Shown here piece by piece: positions 21,201 to 35,100 of a DNA stretch of 64,000 nt; positions within the stretch are counted from its first letter, which is position 1, and the number at the start of each line of letters is the position of its first letter. The DNA is from Anagrus nilaparvatae (taxonomy: Eukaryota > Arthropoda > Insecta > Hymenoptera > Mymaridae). The position numbers were made by a program, and so were the translations under genes. The stretch spans positions 19,840,001 through 19,904,000 of the forward strand of contig JAKSXM010000014.1 in assembly GCA_022575985.1 (NCBI GenBank). The letters run 5' to 3'. The notes under the pieces were generated by a model, which ran no database searches, was not told where the DNA came from, and saw only the letters and a list, made by a program, of their open reading frames with translations.

Positions 21201-22861
21201 TTGTTTTATAAAAATTTTAACTATTCAAATGGTTTCATGAAAGTGGATCCACCTTTTCTAAATATACAATAATTTTAATACTTATTTAATTTATTTATAT
21301 CTTGTTTTTTAATTACGCTGGCCTCAAGGGCCATATTTTTTTAGTTTTTCTCTACGTAGAATATTCTCTCATTATTTGTAAACTGGGTTTATAAAAATTT
21401 TAACCAATCCAAATGGTTTTATGCAAGTAGATCCAACTTTTATAAAAATATAATAATTTTGATACCTATTTAAATTTTTTATATTATGTTTTTTTATTTC
21501 TCAGGCCTTTTGGACTGTATTTGTTTAAGTTTTTCTCTATTTTATATATTTTTCTATTATAAGTAAACTTGGTTTATAAGAATTTTAACCAATTCAAGTG
21601 GTTTCATGAAAGTGGATCCACCTTTTCTAAATATACAATAATTTTAATACTTATTTAATTTATTTATATCTTGTTTTTTAATTACGCTGGCCTGGTGGGC
21701 CGTATTTGTTTTAGTTTTCCTCTACATAGAATATTCTCTTATTATTAGTAAACTTGGTTTATAAAAATTTTAACCAATTCAAATGGTTTCAAGCAAGTAG
21801 ATCCAAAGATTCTAAAAATACAATATTTTTGATACCTATTTATATTTTTATATCTTGTTTTTTTATTTCTCAGGCCTTTTGGACTGTATTTGTTAAGGTT
21901 TTTCTCTATTTTAAATATTTTTTCATTATAAGTAAACTTGTTTTATAAAAATTTTAACCTATTCAAATGGTTTCATGCAAGTGGATCCAACGTTTATAAA
22001 AATACAATAATTTTGATACCTATTTAAATTTTTTATATTATGTTTTTTTATTTCTCAGGACTTTTGGACTGTATTTGTTTAAGTTTTTCTCTATTTTATA
22101 TATTTTTCTATTATAAGTAAACTTGGTTTATAAGAATTTTAACCAATTCAAGTGGTTTCATGAAAGTGGATCCTCCTTTTCTAAATATACAATAATTTTA
22201 ATACTTATTTAATTTATTTATATCTTGTTTTTTAATTACGCTGGCCTGGTGGGCCGTATTTGTTTTAGTTTTCCTCTACATAGAATATTCTCTTATTATT
22301 AGTAAACTTGGTTTATAAAAATTTTAACCAATTCAAATGGTTTCGAGCAAGTAGATCTAAAGATTCTAAAAATACAATATTTTTGATTCCTATTTATATT
22401 TTTATATCTTGTTTTTTTATTTCTCAGGCCTTTTGGACTGTATTTGTTAAGGTTTTTCTCTATTTTACATATTTTTTCATTATAAGTAAACTTGTTTTAT
22501 AAAAATTTTAACCTATTCAAATGGTTTCATGCAAGTGGATCCAACGTTTATAAAAATACAATAATTTTGATACCTATTTAAATTTTTTATATTATGTTTT
22601 TTTATTTCTCAGGCCTTTTGGACTGTATTTGTTTAAGTTTTTCTCTATTTTATATATTTTTCTATTATAAGTAAACTTGGTTTATAAGAATTTTAACCAA
22701 TTCAAATGGTTTCATGAAAGTGGATCCACCTTTTCTAAATATACAATAATTTTAATACTTATTTAATTTATTTATATCTTGTTTTTTGATTACGCTGGCC
22801 TGAAGGGCCGTATTTGTTTTAGTTTTCCTCTACGTAGAATATTCTCTTATTATTAGTAAAC

Positions 22862-23414
22862 TTGTTTTATAAAAATTTTAACCTATTCAAATGGTTTCAA
22901 GCAAGTAGATACAAAGATTTTAAAAATACAATATTTTTGATACCTATTTATATTTTTATATCTTGTTTATTTATTTCTCAGGCCTTTTGGACTGTATTTG
23001 TTTAAGTTTTTCTCTATTTTATATATTTTTCTATTATAAGTAAACTTGGTTGATAAGAATTTAAACCAATTCAAATGGTGTCATGAAAGTGGATCCACCT
23101 TTTCTAAATATACAATAATTTTAATACTTATTTAATTTATTGATATCTTGTTTTTTAATTACGCTGGCCTGGTGGGCCGTATTTGTTTTAGTTTTCCTCT
23201 ACATAGAATATTTTCTTATTATTAGTAAACTTGTTTTATAAAAATTTTAACCTATTCAAATGGTTTCAAGCAAGTAGATCCAAAGATTCTAAAAATACAA
23301 TATTTTTGATACCTATTTATATTTTTATATCTTGTTTTTTTATTTCTCAGGCCTTTTGGACTGTATTTGTTAAGGTTTTTCTCTATTTTACATATTTTTT
23401 CATTATAAGTAAAC
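22862..23414 (+). repeat. A*/B chimera, C1 with TGATAAG variant, A
   Basis: The monomer at 22862 begins as A* (AGATACAAAGATTTT) and ends as B (GTTTAAG, TATATATTTTTC). The following C1 (23046) carries a private set: TTGGTTGATAAG, TTTAAACC, GGTGTCATG and ATTGATATC. The set recurs in full or nearly so at 31549, 40605, 46150 and 47994. A 23231 ends AAACATG. Confidence 0.82.
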
Positions 23415-26400
23415 ATGTTTTATAAAAATTTTAACCTATTCAAATGGTTTCATGAAAGTGGATCCACCTTTTCTAAATATACAATAATTTTAATACTTAT
23501 TTAATTTATTTATATCTTGTTTTTTAATTACGCTGGCCTGAAGGGCCGTATTTGTTTTAGTTTTTCTCTACGTAGAATATTCTCTCATTATAAGTAAACT
23601 GAGTTTATAAAAATTTTAACCAATTCAAATGGTTTCATGCAAGTGGATCCAACGTTTATAAAAATACAATAATTTTGATACCTATTTAAATTTTTTATAT
23701 TATGTTTTTTTATTTCTCAGGCCTTTTGGACTGTATTTGTTTAAGTTTTTCTCTATTTTATATATTTTTCTATTATAAGTAAACTTGGTTTATAAGAATT
23801 TTAACCAATTCAAGTGGTTTCATGAAAGTGGATCCACCTTTTCTAAATATACAATAATTTTAATACTTATTTAATTTATTTATATCTTGTTTTTTAATTA
23901 CGCTGGCCTGGTGGGCCGTATTTGTTTTAGTTTTCCTCTACATAGAATATTCTCTTATTATTAGTAAACTTGGTTTATAAAAATTTTAACCAATTCAATC
24001 GGTTTCAAGCAAGTAGATCCAAAGATTCTAAAAATACAATATTTTTGATACCTATTTATATTTTTATATCTTGTTTTTTTATTTTTCAGGCCTTTTGGAC
24101 TGTATTTGTTAAGGTTTTTCTCTATTTTAAATATTTTTTCATTATAAGTAAACTTGTTTTATAAAAATTTTAACCTATTCAAATGGTTTCATGCAAGTGG
24201 ATCCAACGTTTATAAAAATACAATAATTTTGATACCTATTTAAATTTTTTATATTATGTTTTTATATTTCTCAGGACTTTTGGACTGTATTTGTTTAAGT
24301 TTTTCTCTATTTTATATATTTTTCTATTATAAGTAAACTTGGTTTATAAGAATTTTAACCAATTCAAGTGGTTTCATGAAAGTGGATCCACCTTTTCTAA
24401 ATATACAATAATTTTAATACTTATTTAATTTATTTATATCTTGTTTTTTAATTACGCTGGCCTGGTGGGCCGTATTTGTTTTAGTTTTCCTCTACATAGA
24501 ATATTCTCTTATTATTAGTAAACTTGGTTTATAAAAATTTTAACCAATTCAAATGGTTTCGAGCAAGTAGATCCAAAGATTCTAAAAATACAATATTTTT
24601 GATACCTATTTATATTTTTATATCTTGTTTTTTTATTTCTCAGGCCTTTTGGACTGTATTTGTTAAGGTTTTTCTCTATTTTACATATTTTTTCATTATA
24701 AGTAAACTTGTTTTATAAAAATTTTAACCTATTCAAATGGTTTCATGAAAGTGGATCCACCTTTTCTAAATATACAATAATTTTAATACTTATTTAATTT
24801 ATTTATATCTTGTTTTTTAATTACGCTGGCCTCAAGGGCCATATTTGTTTAAGTTTTTCTCGACGTAGAATATTCTCTCATTATTTGTAAACTGGGTTTA
24901 TAAAAATTTTAACCAATTCAAATGGTTTTATGCAAGTAGATCCAACTTTTATAAAAATACAATAATTTTGATACCTATTTAAATTTTTATATTATGTTTT
25001 TTTATTTCTCAGGCCTTTTGGACTGTATATGTTTAAGTTTTTCTCTATTTTATATATTTTTCTATTATAAGTAAACTTGGTTTATAAGAATTTTAACCAA
25101 TTCAAATGGTTTCATGAAAGTGGATCCACCTTTTCTAAATATACAATAATTTTAATACTTATTTAATTTATTTATATCTTGTTTTTTAATTACGCTGGCC
25201 TGAAGGGCCGTATTTGTTTTAGTTTTCCTCTACGTAGAATATTCTCTTATTATTAGTAAACTTGGTTTATAAAAATTTTAACCAATTCAAATGGTTTCAT
25301 GCAAGTAGATCCAACGTTTATAAAAATACAATAATTTTGATACCTAATTAAATTTTTTATATCTTGTTTTTTTATTTCTCAGGCCTTTTTGACTGTATTT
25401 GTTTAGGTTTTTCTCTATTCTACATATTTTTTCATTATAAGTAAACTTGTTTTATAAAAATTTTAACCTATTCAAATGGTTTCATGCAAGTGGATCCAAC
25501 GTTTATAAAAATACAATAATTTTGATACCTATTTAAATTTTTTATATTATGTTTTTTTATTTCTCAGGCCTTTTGGACTGTATTTGTTTAAGTTTTTCTC
25601 TATTTTATATATTTTTCTATTATAAGTAAACTTGGTTTATAAGAATTTTAATCAATTCAAATGGTTTCATGAAAGTGGATCCACCTTTTCTAAATATACA
25701 ATAATTTTAATACTTATTTAATTTATTTATATCTTTTTTTTTAATTACGCTGGCCTGGTGGGCCGTATTAGTTTTAGTTTTCCTCTACATAGAATATTCT
25801 CTTATTATTAGTAAACTTGGTTTATAAAAATTTTATTCAATTCAAATGGTTTCGAGCAAGTAGATCCAAAGATTCTAAAAATACAATATTTTTGATACCT
25901 ATTTATATTTTTATATCTTGTTTTTTTATTTCTCAGGCCTTTTGGACTGTATTTGTTAAGGTTTTTCTCTATTTTACATATTTTTTCATTATAAGTAAAC
26001 TTGTTTTATAAAAATTTTAACCTATTCAAATGGTTTCATGAAAGTGGATCCACCTTTTCTAAATATACAATAATTTTAATACTTATTTAATTTATTTATA
26101 TCTTGTTTTTTAATTACGCTGGCCTGGTGGGCCTTATTTGTTTTAGTTTTCCTCTACATAGAATATTCTCTTATTATTAGAATACTTGGTTTATGAAAAT
26201 TTTAACCAATTCAAATGGTTTCAAGCAAGTAGATCCAAAGCTTCTAAAAATACAATATTTTTGATACCTATTTATATTTTTATATCTTGTTTTTTTATTT
26301 TTTCGGCCTTTTGGACTGTATTTGTTAAGGTTTTTCTCTATTTTAAATATTTTTTCATTATAAGTAAACTTGTTTTATAAAATTTTTAACCTATTCAAAT

Positions 26401-28593
26401 GGTTTCATGCAAGTGGATCCAACGTTTATAAAAATACAATAATTTTGATACCTATTTAAATTTTTTATATTATGTTTTTTTATTTCTCAGGCCTTTTGGA
26501 CTGTATTTGTTTAAGTTTTTCTCTATTTTATATATTTTTCTATTATAAGTAAACTTGGTTTATAAGAATTTTAACCAATTCAAGTGGTTTCATGAAAGTG
26601 GATCCACCTGTTCTAAATATACAATAATTTTAATACTTATTTAATTTATTTATATCTTGTTTTTTAATTACGCTGGCCTGGTGGGCCGTATTTGTTTTAG
26701 TTTTCCACTACATAGAATATTCTCTTATTATTAGTAAACTTGGTTTATAAAAATTTTAGCCAATTCAAATGGTTTCGAGCAAGTAAATCCAAAGATTCTA
26801 AAAATACAATATTTTTGATACCTATTTATATTTTTATATCTTGTTTTTTTATTTCTCAGGCCTTTTGGACTGTATTTGTTAAGGTTTTTCTCTATTTTAC
26901 ATATTTTTTCATTATAAGTAAACTTGTTTTATAAAAATTTTAACCTATTCAAATGGTTTCATGAAAGTGGATCCACCTTTTCTAAATATACAATAATTTT
27001 AATACTTATTTAATTTATTTATATCTTGTTTTTTAATTACGCTGGCCTGGTGGGCCGTATTTGTTTTAGTTTTCCTCTACATAGAATTTTCTCTTATTAT
27101 TAGAAAACTTGGTTTATGAAAATTTTAACCAATTCAAATGGTTTCAAGCAAGTAGATCCAAAGATTCTAAAAATACAATATTTTTGATACCTATTTATAT
27201 TTTTATATCTTGTTTTTTTATTTCTCAGGCCTTTTGGACTGTATTTGTTAAGGTTTTTCTCTATTTTACATATTTTTTCATTATAAGTAAACTTGTTTTA
27301 TAAAAATTTTAACCTATTCAAATGGTTTCATGCAAGTGGATCCAACGTTTATAAAAATACAATAATTTTATAATTTTAATACTTATTTAATTTATTTATA
27401 TCTTGTTTTTTAATAACGCTGGCCTGAAGGGCCGTATTTGTTTTAGTTTTCCTCTACGTAGAATATTCTCTTATTATTAGTAAATTTGGTTTATAAAAAT
27501 TTTAACCAATTTAAATGGTTTCATGCAAGTAGATCCAAAGATTCTAAAAATACAATAATTTTGATACCTATTTAAATTTTTATATCTTGTTTTTTTATTT
27601 CTCAGGCCTTTTGGACTGTATTTGTTAAGGTTTTTCTCTATTTTACATATTTTTTCATTATAAGTAAACTTGTATTATAAAAATTTTAACCTATTCAAAT
27701 GGTTTCATGAAAGTGGATCCACCTTTTCTAAATATACAATAATTTTAAAACTTATTTAATTTATTTATATCTTGTTTTTTAATTACGCTAGCCTGAAGGG
27801 CCGTATTTGTTTAAGTTTTTCTCTACGTAGAATATTCTCTCATTATAAGTAAACTTGTATTATAAAAATTTTAACCTATTCAAATGGTTTCATGAAAGTG
27901 GATCCACCTTTTCTAAATATACAATAATTTTAATACTTATTTAATTTATTTATATCTTGTTTTTTAATTACGCTGGCCTGGTGGGCCGTATTTGTTTTAG
28001 TTTTCCTCTACATAGAATATTCTCTTATTATAAGTAAACTTGGTTTATAAAAGTTTTAACCAATTCAAATGGTTTCAAGCAAGTAGATCCAAAGATTCTA
28101 AAAATACAATAATTTTGATACCTATTTATATTTTTATATCTTGTTTTTTTATTTCTCAGGTCTTTTGGGCAGTATTTGTTAAGGTTTTTCTCTATTTTAC
28201 ATATTTTTTCATTATAAGTAAACTTGATTTATAAAAATTTTAACCTATTCAAATGGTTTCATGCAAGTGGATCCAAAGTTTATAAAAATACAATAATTTT
28301 GATACCTATTTAAATTTTTTATATTATGTTTTTTTATTTCTCAGGCCTTTTGGACTGTATTTGTTTAAGTTTTTCTCTATTTTATATATTTTTCTATTAT
28401 AAGTAAACTTGGTTTATAAGAATTTTAACCAATTCAAATGGTTTCATGAAAGTGGATCCACTTTTTCTAAATATACAATAATTTTAATACTTATTTAATT
28501 TATTTATATCTTGTTTTTTAATTACGCTGGCCTGGTGGGCCGTATTCGTTTTAGTTTTCCTGTACATCGAATATTCTTTTATTATTAGTAAAC
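23415..28593 (+). repeat. Large segment, copy 2
   Basis: Collinear with 13622-18616 at offset 9793 bp: A monomers at 23970, 24524, 25817, 26186, 26740, 27109 and 28040 pair with 14177, 14731, 16024, 16393, 16947, 17316 and 18247. At its right end C1 28409 joins the head of the 18616 monomer (CCACTTTTTC) to the tail of the 18985 monomer (ATTCGTT, GTACATCG), deleting 369 bp (one A-C1 dimer). Confidence 0.87.
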
Positions 28594-31500
28594 TTGGTTT
28601 ATAAAAATTTTAACCAATTCAAATGGTTTCAAGCAAGTAGATCCAAAGATTCTAAAAATACAATATTTTTGATACCTATTTATATTTTTATATCTTGTTT
28701 TTTTATTTATCAGGCCTTTTGGACTGTATTTGTTAAGGTTTTTCTCTATTTTACATATTTTTTCATTATAAGTAAACTTGTATTATAAAAATTTTAACCT
28801 ATTCAAATGGTTTCATGAAAGTGGATCCACCTTTTCTAAATATACAATAATTTTAAAACTTATTTAATTTATTTATATCTTGTTTTTTAATTACGCTAGC
28901 CTGAAGGGCCGCATTTGTTTAAGTTTTTCTCTACGTAGAATATTCTCTCATTATTAGTAAAATTGGTTTATAAAAATTTTAACCAATTCAAATGGTTTTA
29001 TGCAAGTAGATCCAACCTTTTTTAAAAATACAATAATTTTGATACCTAATTAAATTTTTTATATCTTGTTTTTTTATTTCTCAGGCCTTTTTGACTGTAT
29101 TTGTTTAGGTTTTTCTCTATTTTACATATTTTTTCATTATAATTAAATTTGTTTTATAAAAATTTTAACCTATTCAAATGGTTTCATGCAAGTGGATCCA
29201 ACGTTTATAAAAATACAATAATTTTGATACCTAATTAAATTTTTTATATCTTGTTTTTTTAATTCTCAGGCCTTTGTGACTGCATTTGTTTAGGTTTTTC
29301 TTTATTTTATATATTTTTCTATTATAAGTAAACTTCGTTTATAAGAATTTTAACCAATTCAAATGGTTTCATGAAAGTGGATCCACCTTTTCTAAATATA
29401 CAATAATTTTAATACTTATTTAATTTATTTATATCTTGTTTTTTAATTACGCTGGCCTGGTGGGCCGTATTTGTTTTAGTTTTCCTCTACATAGAATATT
29501 CTCTTATTATTAGTAAACTTGGTTTATAAAAATTTTAACCAATTCAAATGGTTTCAAGCAAGTAGATCCAAAGATTCTAAAAATACAATATTTTTGATAC
29601 CTATTTATATTTTTATATCTTGTTTTTTTATTTCTCAGGCCTTTTTGACTGTATTTATTAAGGTTTTTCTCTATTTTACATAATTTTTCATTATAAGTAA
29701 ACTTGTTTTATAAAAATTTTAACCTATTCAAATGGTTTCATGAAAGTGGATCCACCTTTTCTAAATATACAATAATTTTAATACTTATTTAATTTATTTA
29801 TATCTTGTTTTTTAATTACGCTGGCCTGAAGGGCCGTATTTGTTTAAGTTTTTCTCTACGTAGAATATTCTCTCATTATTAGTAACCTGAGTTTATAAAA
29901 ATTTGAACCAATTCAAATGGTTTTATGCAAGTAGATCCAACGTTTATAAAAATACAATAATTTTGATACCTAATTAAATTTTTTATATCTTGTTTTTTTA
30001 TTTCTCAGGCCTTTTTGACTGTATTTGTTTAGGTTTTTCTCTATTTTACATATTTTTTCATTATAAGTAAACTTGTTTTATAAAAATTTTAACCTATTCA
30101 AATGGTTTCATGCAAGTGGATCCAACGTTTATAAAAATACAATAATTTTGATACCTATTTAAATTTTTTATATTATGTTTTTTTATTTCTCAGGCCTTTT
30201 GGACTGTATTTGTTTAAGTTTTTCTCTATTTTATATATTTTTCTATTATAAGTAAACTTCGTTTATAAGAATTTTAACCAATTCAAATGGTTTCATGAAA
30301 GTGGATCCACCTTTTCTAAATATACAATAATTTTAATACTTATTTAATTTATTTATATCTTGTTTTTTAATTACGCTGGCCTGGTGGGCCGTATTTGTTT
30401 TATTTTTCCTCTACATAGAATATTCTCTTATTATTAGTAAACTTGGTTTATAAAAATTTGAACCAATTCAAATGGTTTCAAGCAAGTAGATCCAAAGATT
30501 CTAAAAATAAAATATTTTTGATACCTATTTATATTTTTATATCTTGTTTTTTTATTTCTTAGGCCTTTTGGACTGTATTTGTTTAAGTTTTTCTCTATTT
30601 TATATATTTTTCTATTATAAGTAAACTTGGTTTATAAGAATTTTAACCAATTCAAATGGTTTCATGAAAGTGGATCCACCTTTTCTAAATATACAATAAT
30701 TTTAATACTTATTTAATTTATTTATATCTTGTTTTTTGATTACGCTGGCCTGAAGGGCCGTATTTGTTTTAGTTTTCCTCTACGTAGAATATTCTCTTAT
30801 TATTAGTAAACTTGGTTTATAAAAATTTTAACCAATTCAAATGGTTTCATGCAAGTAGATCCAACGTTTATAAAAATACAATAATTTTGATACCTAATTA
30901 AATTTTTTATATCTTGTTTTTTTATTTCTCAGGCCTTTTTGACTGTATTTGTTTAGGTTTTTCTCTATTTTACATATTTTTTCATTATAAGTAAACTTGT
31001 TTTATAAAAATTTTAACCTATTCAAATGGTTTCAAGCAAGTAGATACAAAGATTTTAAAAATACAATATTTTTGATACCTATTTATATTTTTATATCTTG
31101 TTTATTTATTTCTCAGGCCTTTTGGACTGTATTTGTTAAGGTTTTTCTCTATTTTACATATTTTTTCATTATAAGTAAACTTGTTTTATAAAAATTTTAA
31201 CCTATTCAAATGGTTTCATGAAAGTGGATCCACCTTTTCTAAATATACAATAATTTTAATACTTATTTAATTTATTTATATCTTGTTTTTTAATTACGCT
31301 GGCCTCAAGGGCCATATTTTTTTAGTTTTTCTCTACGTAGAATATTCTCTCATTATTTGTAAACTGGGTTTATAAAAATTTTAACCAATTCAAATGGTTT
31401 TATGCAAGTAGATCCAACTTTTATAAAAATATAATAATTTTGATACCTATTTAAATTTTTATATTATGTTTTTTTATTTCTCAGGCCTTTTGGACTGTAT

Positions 31501-31733
31501 TTGTTTAAGTTTTTCTCTATTTTATATATTTTTCTATTATAAGTAAACTTGGTTGATAAGAATTTAAACCAATTCAAATGGTGTCATGAAAGTGGATCCA
31601 CCTTTTCTAAATATACAATAATTTTAATACTTATTTAATTTATTGATATCTTGTTTTTTAATTACGCTGGCCTGGTGGGCCGTATTTGTTTTAGTTTTCC
31701 TCTACATAGAATATTTTCTTATTATTAGTAAAC
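28594..31733 (+). repeat. 3140-bp segment, copy 1
   Basis: Order A 28594, C2, D 28963 (186 bp, one extra T), B' 29149, C1, A 29519, C2, D 29888, B, C1, A/B chimera 30443, C2, D, A* 30997, C3, D2, C1 31549. The first half has region-1 traits (TTTTTGACTG, ATTAAATTTG, TAACCTGAG, ACATAATTT). The segment recurs at 37650 with the same length. Confidence 0.85.
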
Positions 31734-32101
31734 TTGGTTTATAAAAATTTTAACCAATTCAAATGGTTTCAAGCAAGTAGATCCAAAGATTCTAAAAATA
31801 CAATATTTTTGATACCTATTTATATTTTTATATCTTGTTTTTTTATTTCTCAAGCCTTTTGGACTGTATTTGTTAAGGTTTTTCTCTATTTTACATATTT
31901 TTTCATTATAAGTAAACTTGTTTTATAAAAATTTTAACCTATTCAAATGGTTTCAAGCAAGTAGATCCAAAGATTCTAAAAATACAATATTTTTGATACC
32001 TATTTATATTTTTATATCTTGTTTTTTTATTTCTCAGGCCTTTTGGACTGTATTTGTTAAGGTTTTTCTCTATTTTACATATTTTTTCATTATAAGTAAA
32101 C
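31734..32101 (+). repeat. A-A homodimer
   Basis: Two A monomers in direct succession (31734 and 31918). The first has CTCAAGCC where CTCAGGCC is usual. The second begins with the TTGTTTTAT junction expected after an A. This breaks the normal order in which A is followed by B or C. Confidence 0.85.
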
Positions 32102-35100
32102 ATGTTTTATAAAAATTTTAACCTATTCAAATGGTTTCATGAAAGTGGATCCACCTTTTCTAAATATACAATAATTTTAATACTTATTTAATTTATTTAT
32201 ATCTTGTTTTTTAATTACGCTGGCCTGAAGGGCCGTATTTGTTTTAGTTTTTCTCTACGTAGAATATTCTCTTATTATTAGTAAACTTGGTTTATAAAAA
32301 TTTTAACCAATTCAAATGGTTTCATGCAAGTGGATCCAACGTTTATAAAAATACAATAATTTTGATACCTATTTAAATTTTTTATATTATGTTTTTTTAT
32401 TTCTCAGGCCTTTTGGACTGTATTTGTTTAAGTTTTTCTCTATTTTATATATTTTTCTATTATAAGTAAACTTGGTTTATAAGAATTTTAACCAATTCAA
32501 GTGGTTTCATGAAAGTGGATCCACCTTTTCTAAATATACAATAATTTTAATACTTATTTAATTTATTTATATCTTGTTTTTTAATTACGCTGGCCTGGTG
32601 GGCCGTATTTGTTTTAGTTTTCCTCTACATAGAATATTCTCTTATTATTAGTAAACTTGGTTTATAAAAATTTTAACCAATTCAAATGGTTTCGAGCAAG
32701 TAGATCCAAAGATTCTAAAAATACAATATTTTTGATACCTATTTATATTTTTATATCTTGTTTTTTTATTTCTCAGGCCTTTTGGACTGTATTTGTTAAG
32801 GTTTTTCTCTATTTTACATATTTTTTCATTATAAGTAAACTTGTTTTATAAAAATTTTAACCTATTCAAATGGTTTCATGAAAGTGGATCCACCTTTTCT
32901 AAATATACAATAATTTTAATACTTATTTAATTTATTTATATCTTGTTTTTTAATTACGCTGGCCTCAAGGGCCATATTTGTTTAAGTTTTTCTCGACGTA
33001 GAATATTCTCTCATTATTTGTAAACTGGGTTTATAAAAATTTTAACCAATTCAAATGGTTTTATGCAAGTAGATCCAACTTTTATAAAAATACAATAATT
33101 TTGATACCTATTTAAATTTTTATATTATGTTTTTTTATTTCTCAGGCCTTTTGGACTGTATATGTTTAAGTTTTTCTCTATTTTATATATTTTTCTATTA
33201 TAAGTAAACTTGGTTTATAAGAATTTTAACCAATTCAAATGGTTTCATGAAAGTGGATCCACCTTTTCTAAATATACAATAATTTTAATACTTATTTAAT
33301 TTATTTATATCTTGTTTTTTAATTACGCTGGCCTGGTGGGCCTTATTTGTTTTAGTTTTTCTCTGCATAGAATATTCTCTTATTATTAGTAAACTTGGTT
33401 TATAAAAATTTTAACCAATTCAAATGGTTTCAAGCAAGTAGATCCAAAGATTCTAAAAATACAATATTTTTGATACCTATTTATATTTTTATATCTTGTT
33501 TTTTTATTTCTCAGGCCTTTTGGACTGTATTTGTTAAGGTTTTTCTCTATTTTACATATTTTTTCATTATAAGTAAACTTGTTTTATAAAAATTTTAACC
33601 TATTCAAATGGTTTCATGTAAGTGGATCCAACGTTTATAAAAATACAATAATTTTGATACCTATTTAAATTTTTTATATTATGTTTTTTTATTTCTCAGG
33701 CCTTTTGGACTGTATTTGTTTAAGTTTTTCTCTATTTTATATATTTTTCTATTATAAGTAAACTTGGTTTATAAGAATTTTAACCAATTCAAATGGTTTC
33801 ATGAAAGTGGATCCACCTTTTCTAAATATACAATAATTTTAATACTTATTTAATTTATTTATATCTTGTTTTTTAATTACGCTGGCCTGAAGGGCCGTAT
33901 TTGTTTTAGTTTTCCTCTACGTAGAATATTCTCTTATTATTAGTAAACTTGGTTTATAAAAATTTTAACCTATTCAAATGGTTTCATGCAAGTAGATCCA
34001 ACGTTTATAAAAATACAATAATTTTGATACCTAATTAAATTTTTTATATCTTGTTTTTTTATTTCTCAGGCCTTTTTGACTGTATTTGTTTAGGTTTTTC
34101 TCTATTCTACATATTTTTTCATTATAAGTAAACTTGTTTTATAAAAATTTTAACCTATTCAAATGGTTTCATGCAAGTGGATCCAACGTTTATAAAAATA
34201 CAATAATTTTGATACCTATTTAAATTTTTTATATTATGTTTTTTTATTTCTCAGGCCTTTTGGACTGTATTTGTTTAAGTTTTTCTCTATTTTATATATT
34301 TTTCTATTATAAGTAAACTTGGTTTATAAGAATTTTAATCAATTCAAATGGTTTCATGAAAGTGGATCCACCTTTTCTAAATATACAATAATTTTAATAC
34401 TTATTTAATTTATTTATATCTTTTTTTTTAATTACGCTGGCCTGGTGGGCCGTATTAGTTTTAGTTTTCCTCTACATAGAATATTCTCTTATTATTAGTA
34501 AACTTGGTTTATAAAAATTTTAACCAATTCAAATGGTTTCGAGCAAGTAGATCCAAAGATTCTAAAAATACAATATTTTTGATACCTATTTATATTTTTA
34601 TATCTTGTTTTTTTATTTCTCAGGCCTTTTGGACTGTATTTGTTAAGGTTTTTCTCTATTTTACATATTTTTTCATTATAAGTAAACTTGTTTTATAAAA
34701 ATTTTAACCTATTCAAATGGTTTCATGAAAGTGGATCCACCTTTTCTAAATATACAATAATTTCAATACTTATTTAATTTATTTATATCTTGTTTTTTAA
34801 TTACGCTGGCCTGGTGGGCCTTATTTGTTTTAGTTTTCCTCTACATAGAATATTCTCTTATTATTAGAATACTTGGTTTATGAAAATTTTAACCAATTCA
34901 AATGGTTTCAAGCAAGTAGATCCAAAGCTTCTAAAAATACAATATTTTTGATACCTATTTATATTTTTATATCTTGTTTTTTTATTTTTTCGGCCTTTTG
35001 GACTGTATTTGTTAAGGTTTTTCTCTATTTTAAATATTTTTTCATTATAAGTAAACTTGTTTTATAAAATTTTTAACCTATTCAAATGGTTTCATGCAAG

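Larger units (their letters stand above)
19539..22861 (+). repeat. 11-mer tandem duplication (2030 bp unit)
   Basis: Unit 19539-21568: C1, A 19724, B, C1 20093, A 20278, B, C2 20647, D, A* 21017, C3, D2. The second, incomplete unit begins at 21569 and runs through C2 22677. Shared private variants confirm it: GGATCCTCC (20138 and 22168), AGATCTAAAG, and GATTCCTATT in the following A. The second unit stops after C2, where A*-like sequence follows directly. Confidence 0.85.

Noticed and set aside
23415..28593. Assembly artefact as the cause of the ~5 kb near-identical segments
   Set aside because: Not excluded, but each copy has its own SNPs and whole-monomer indels (for example the loss at 28409 and the gain at 33210), which argues for real copies. 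Read-level checking would decide.
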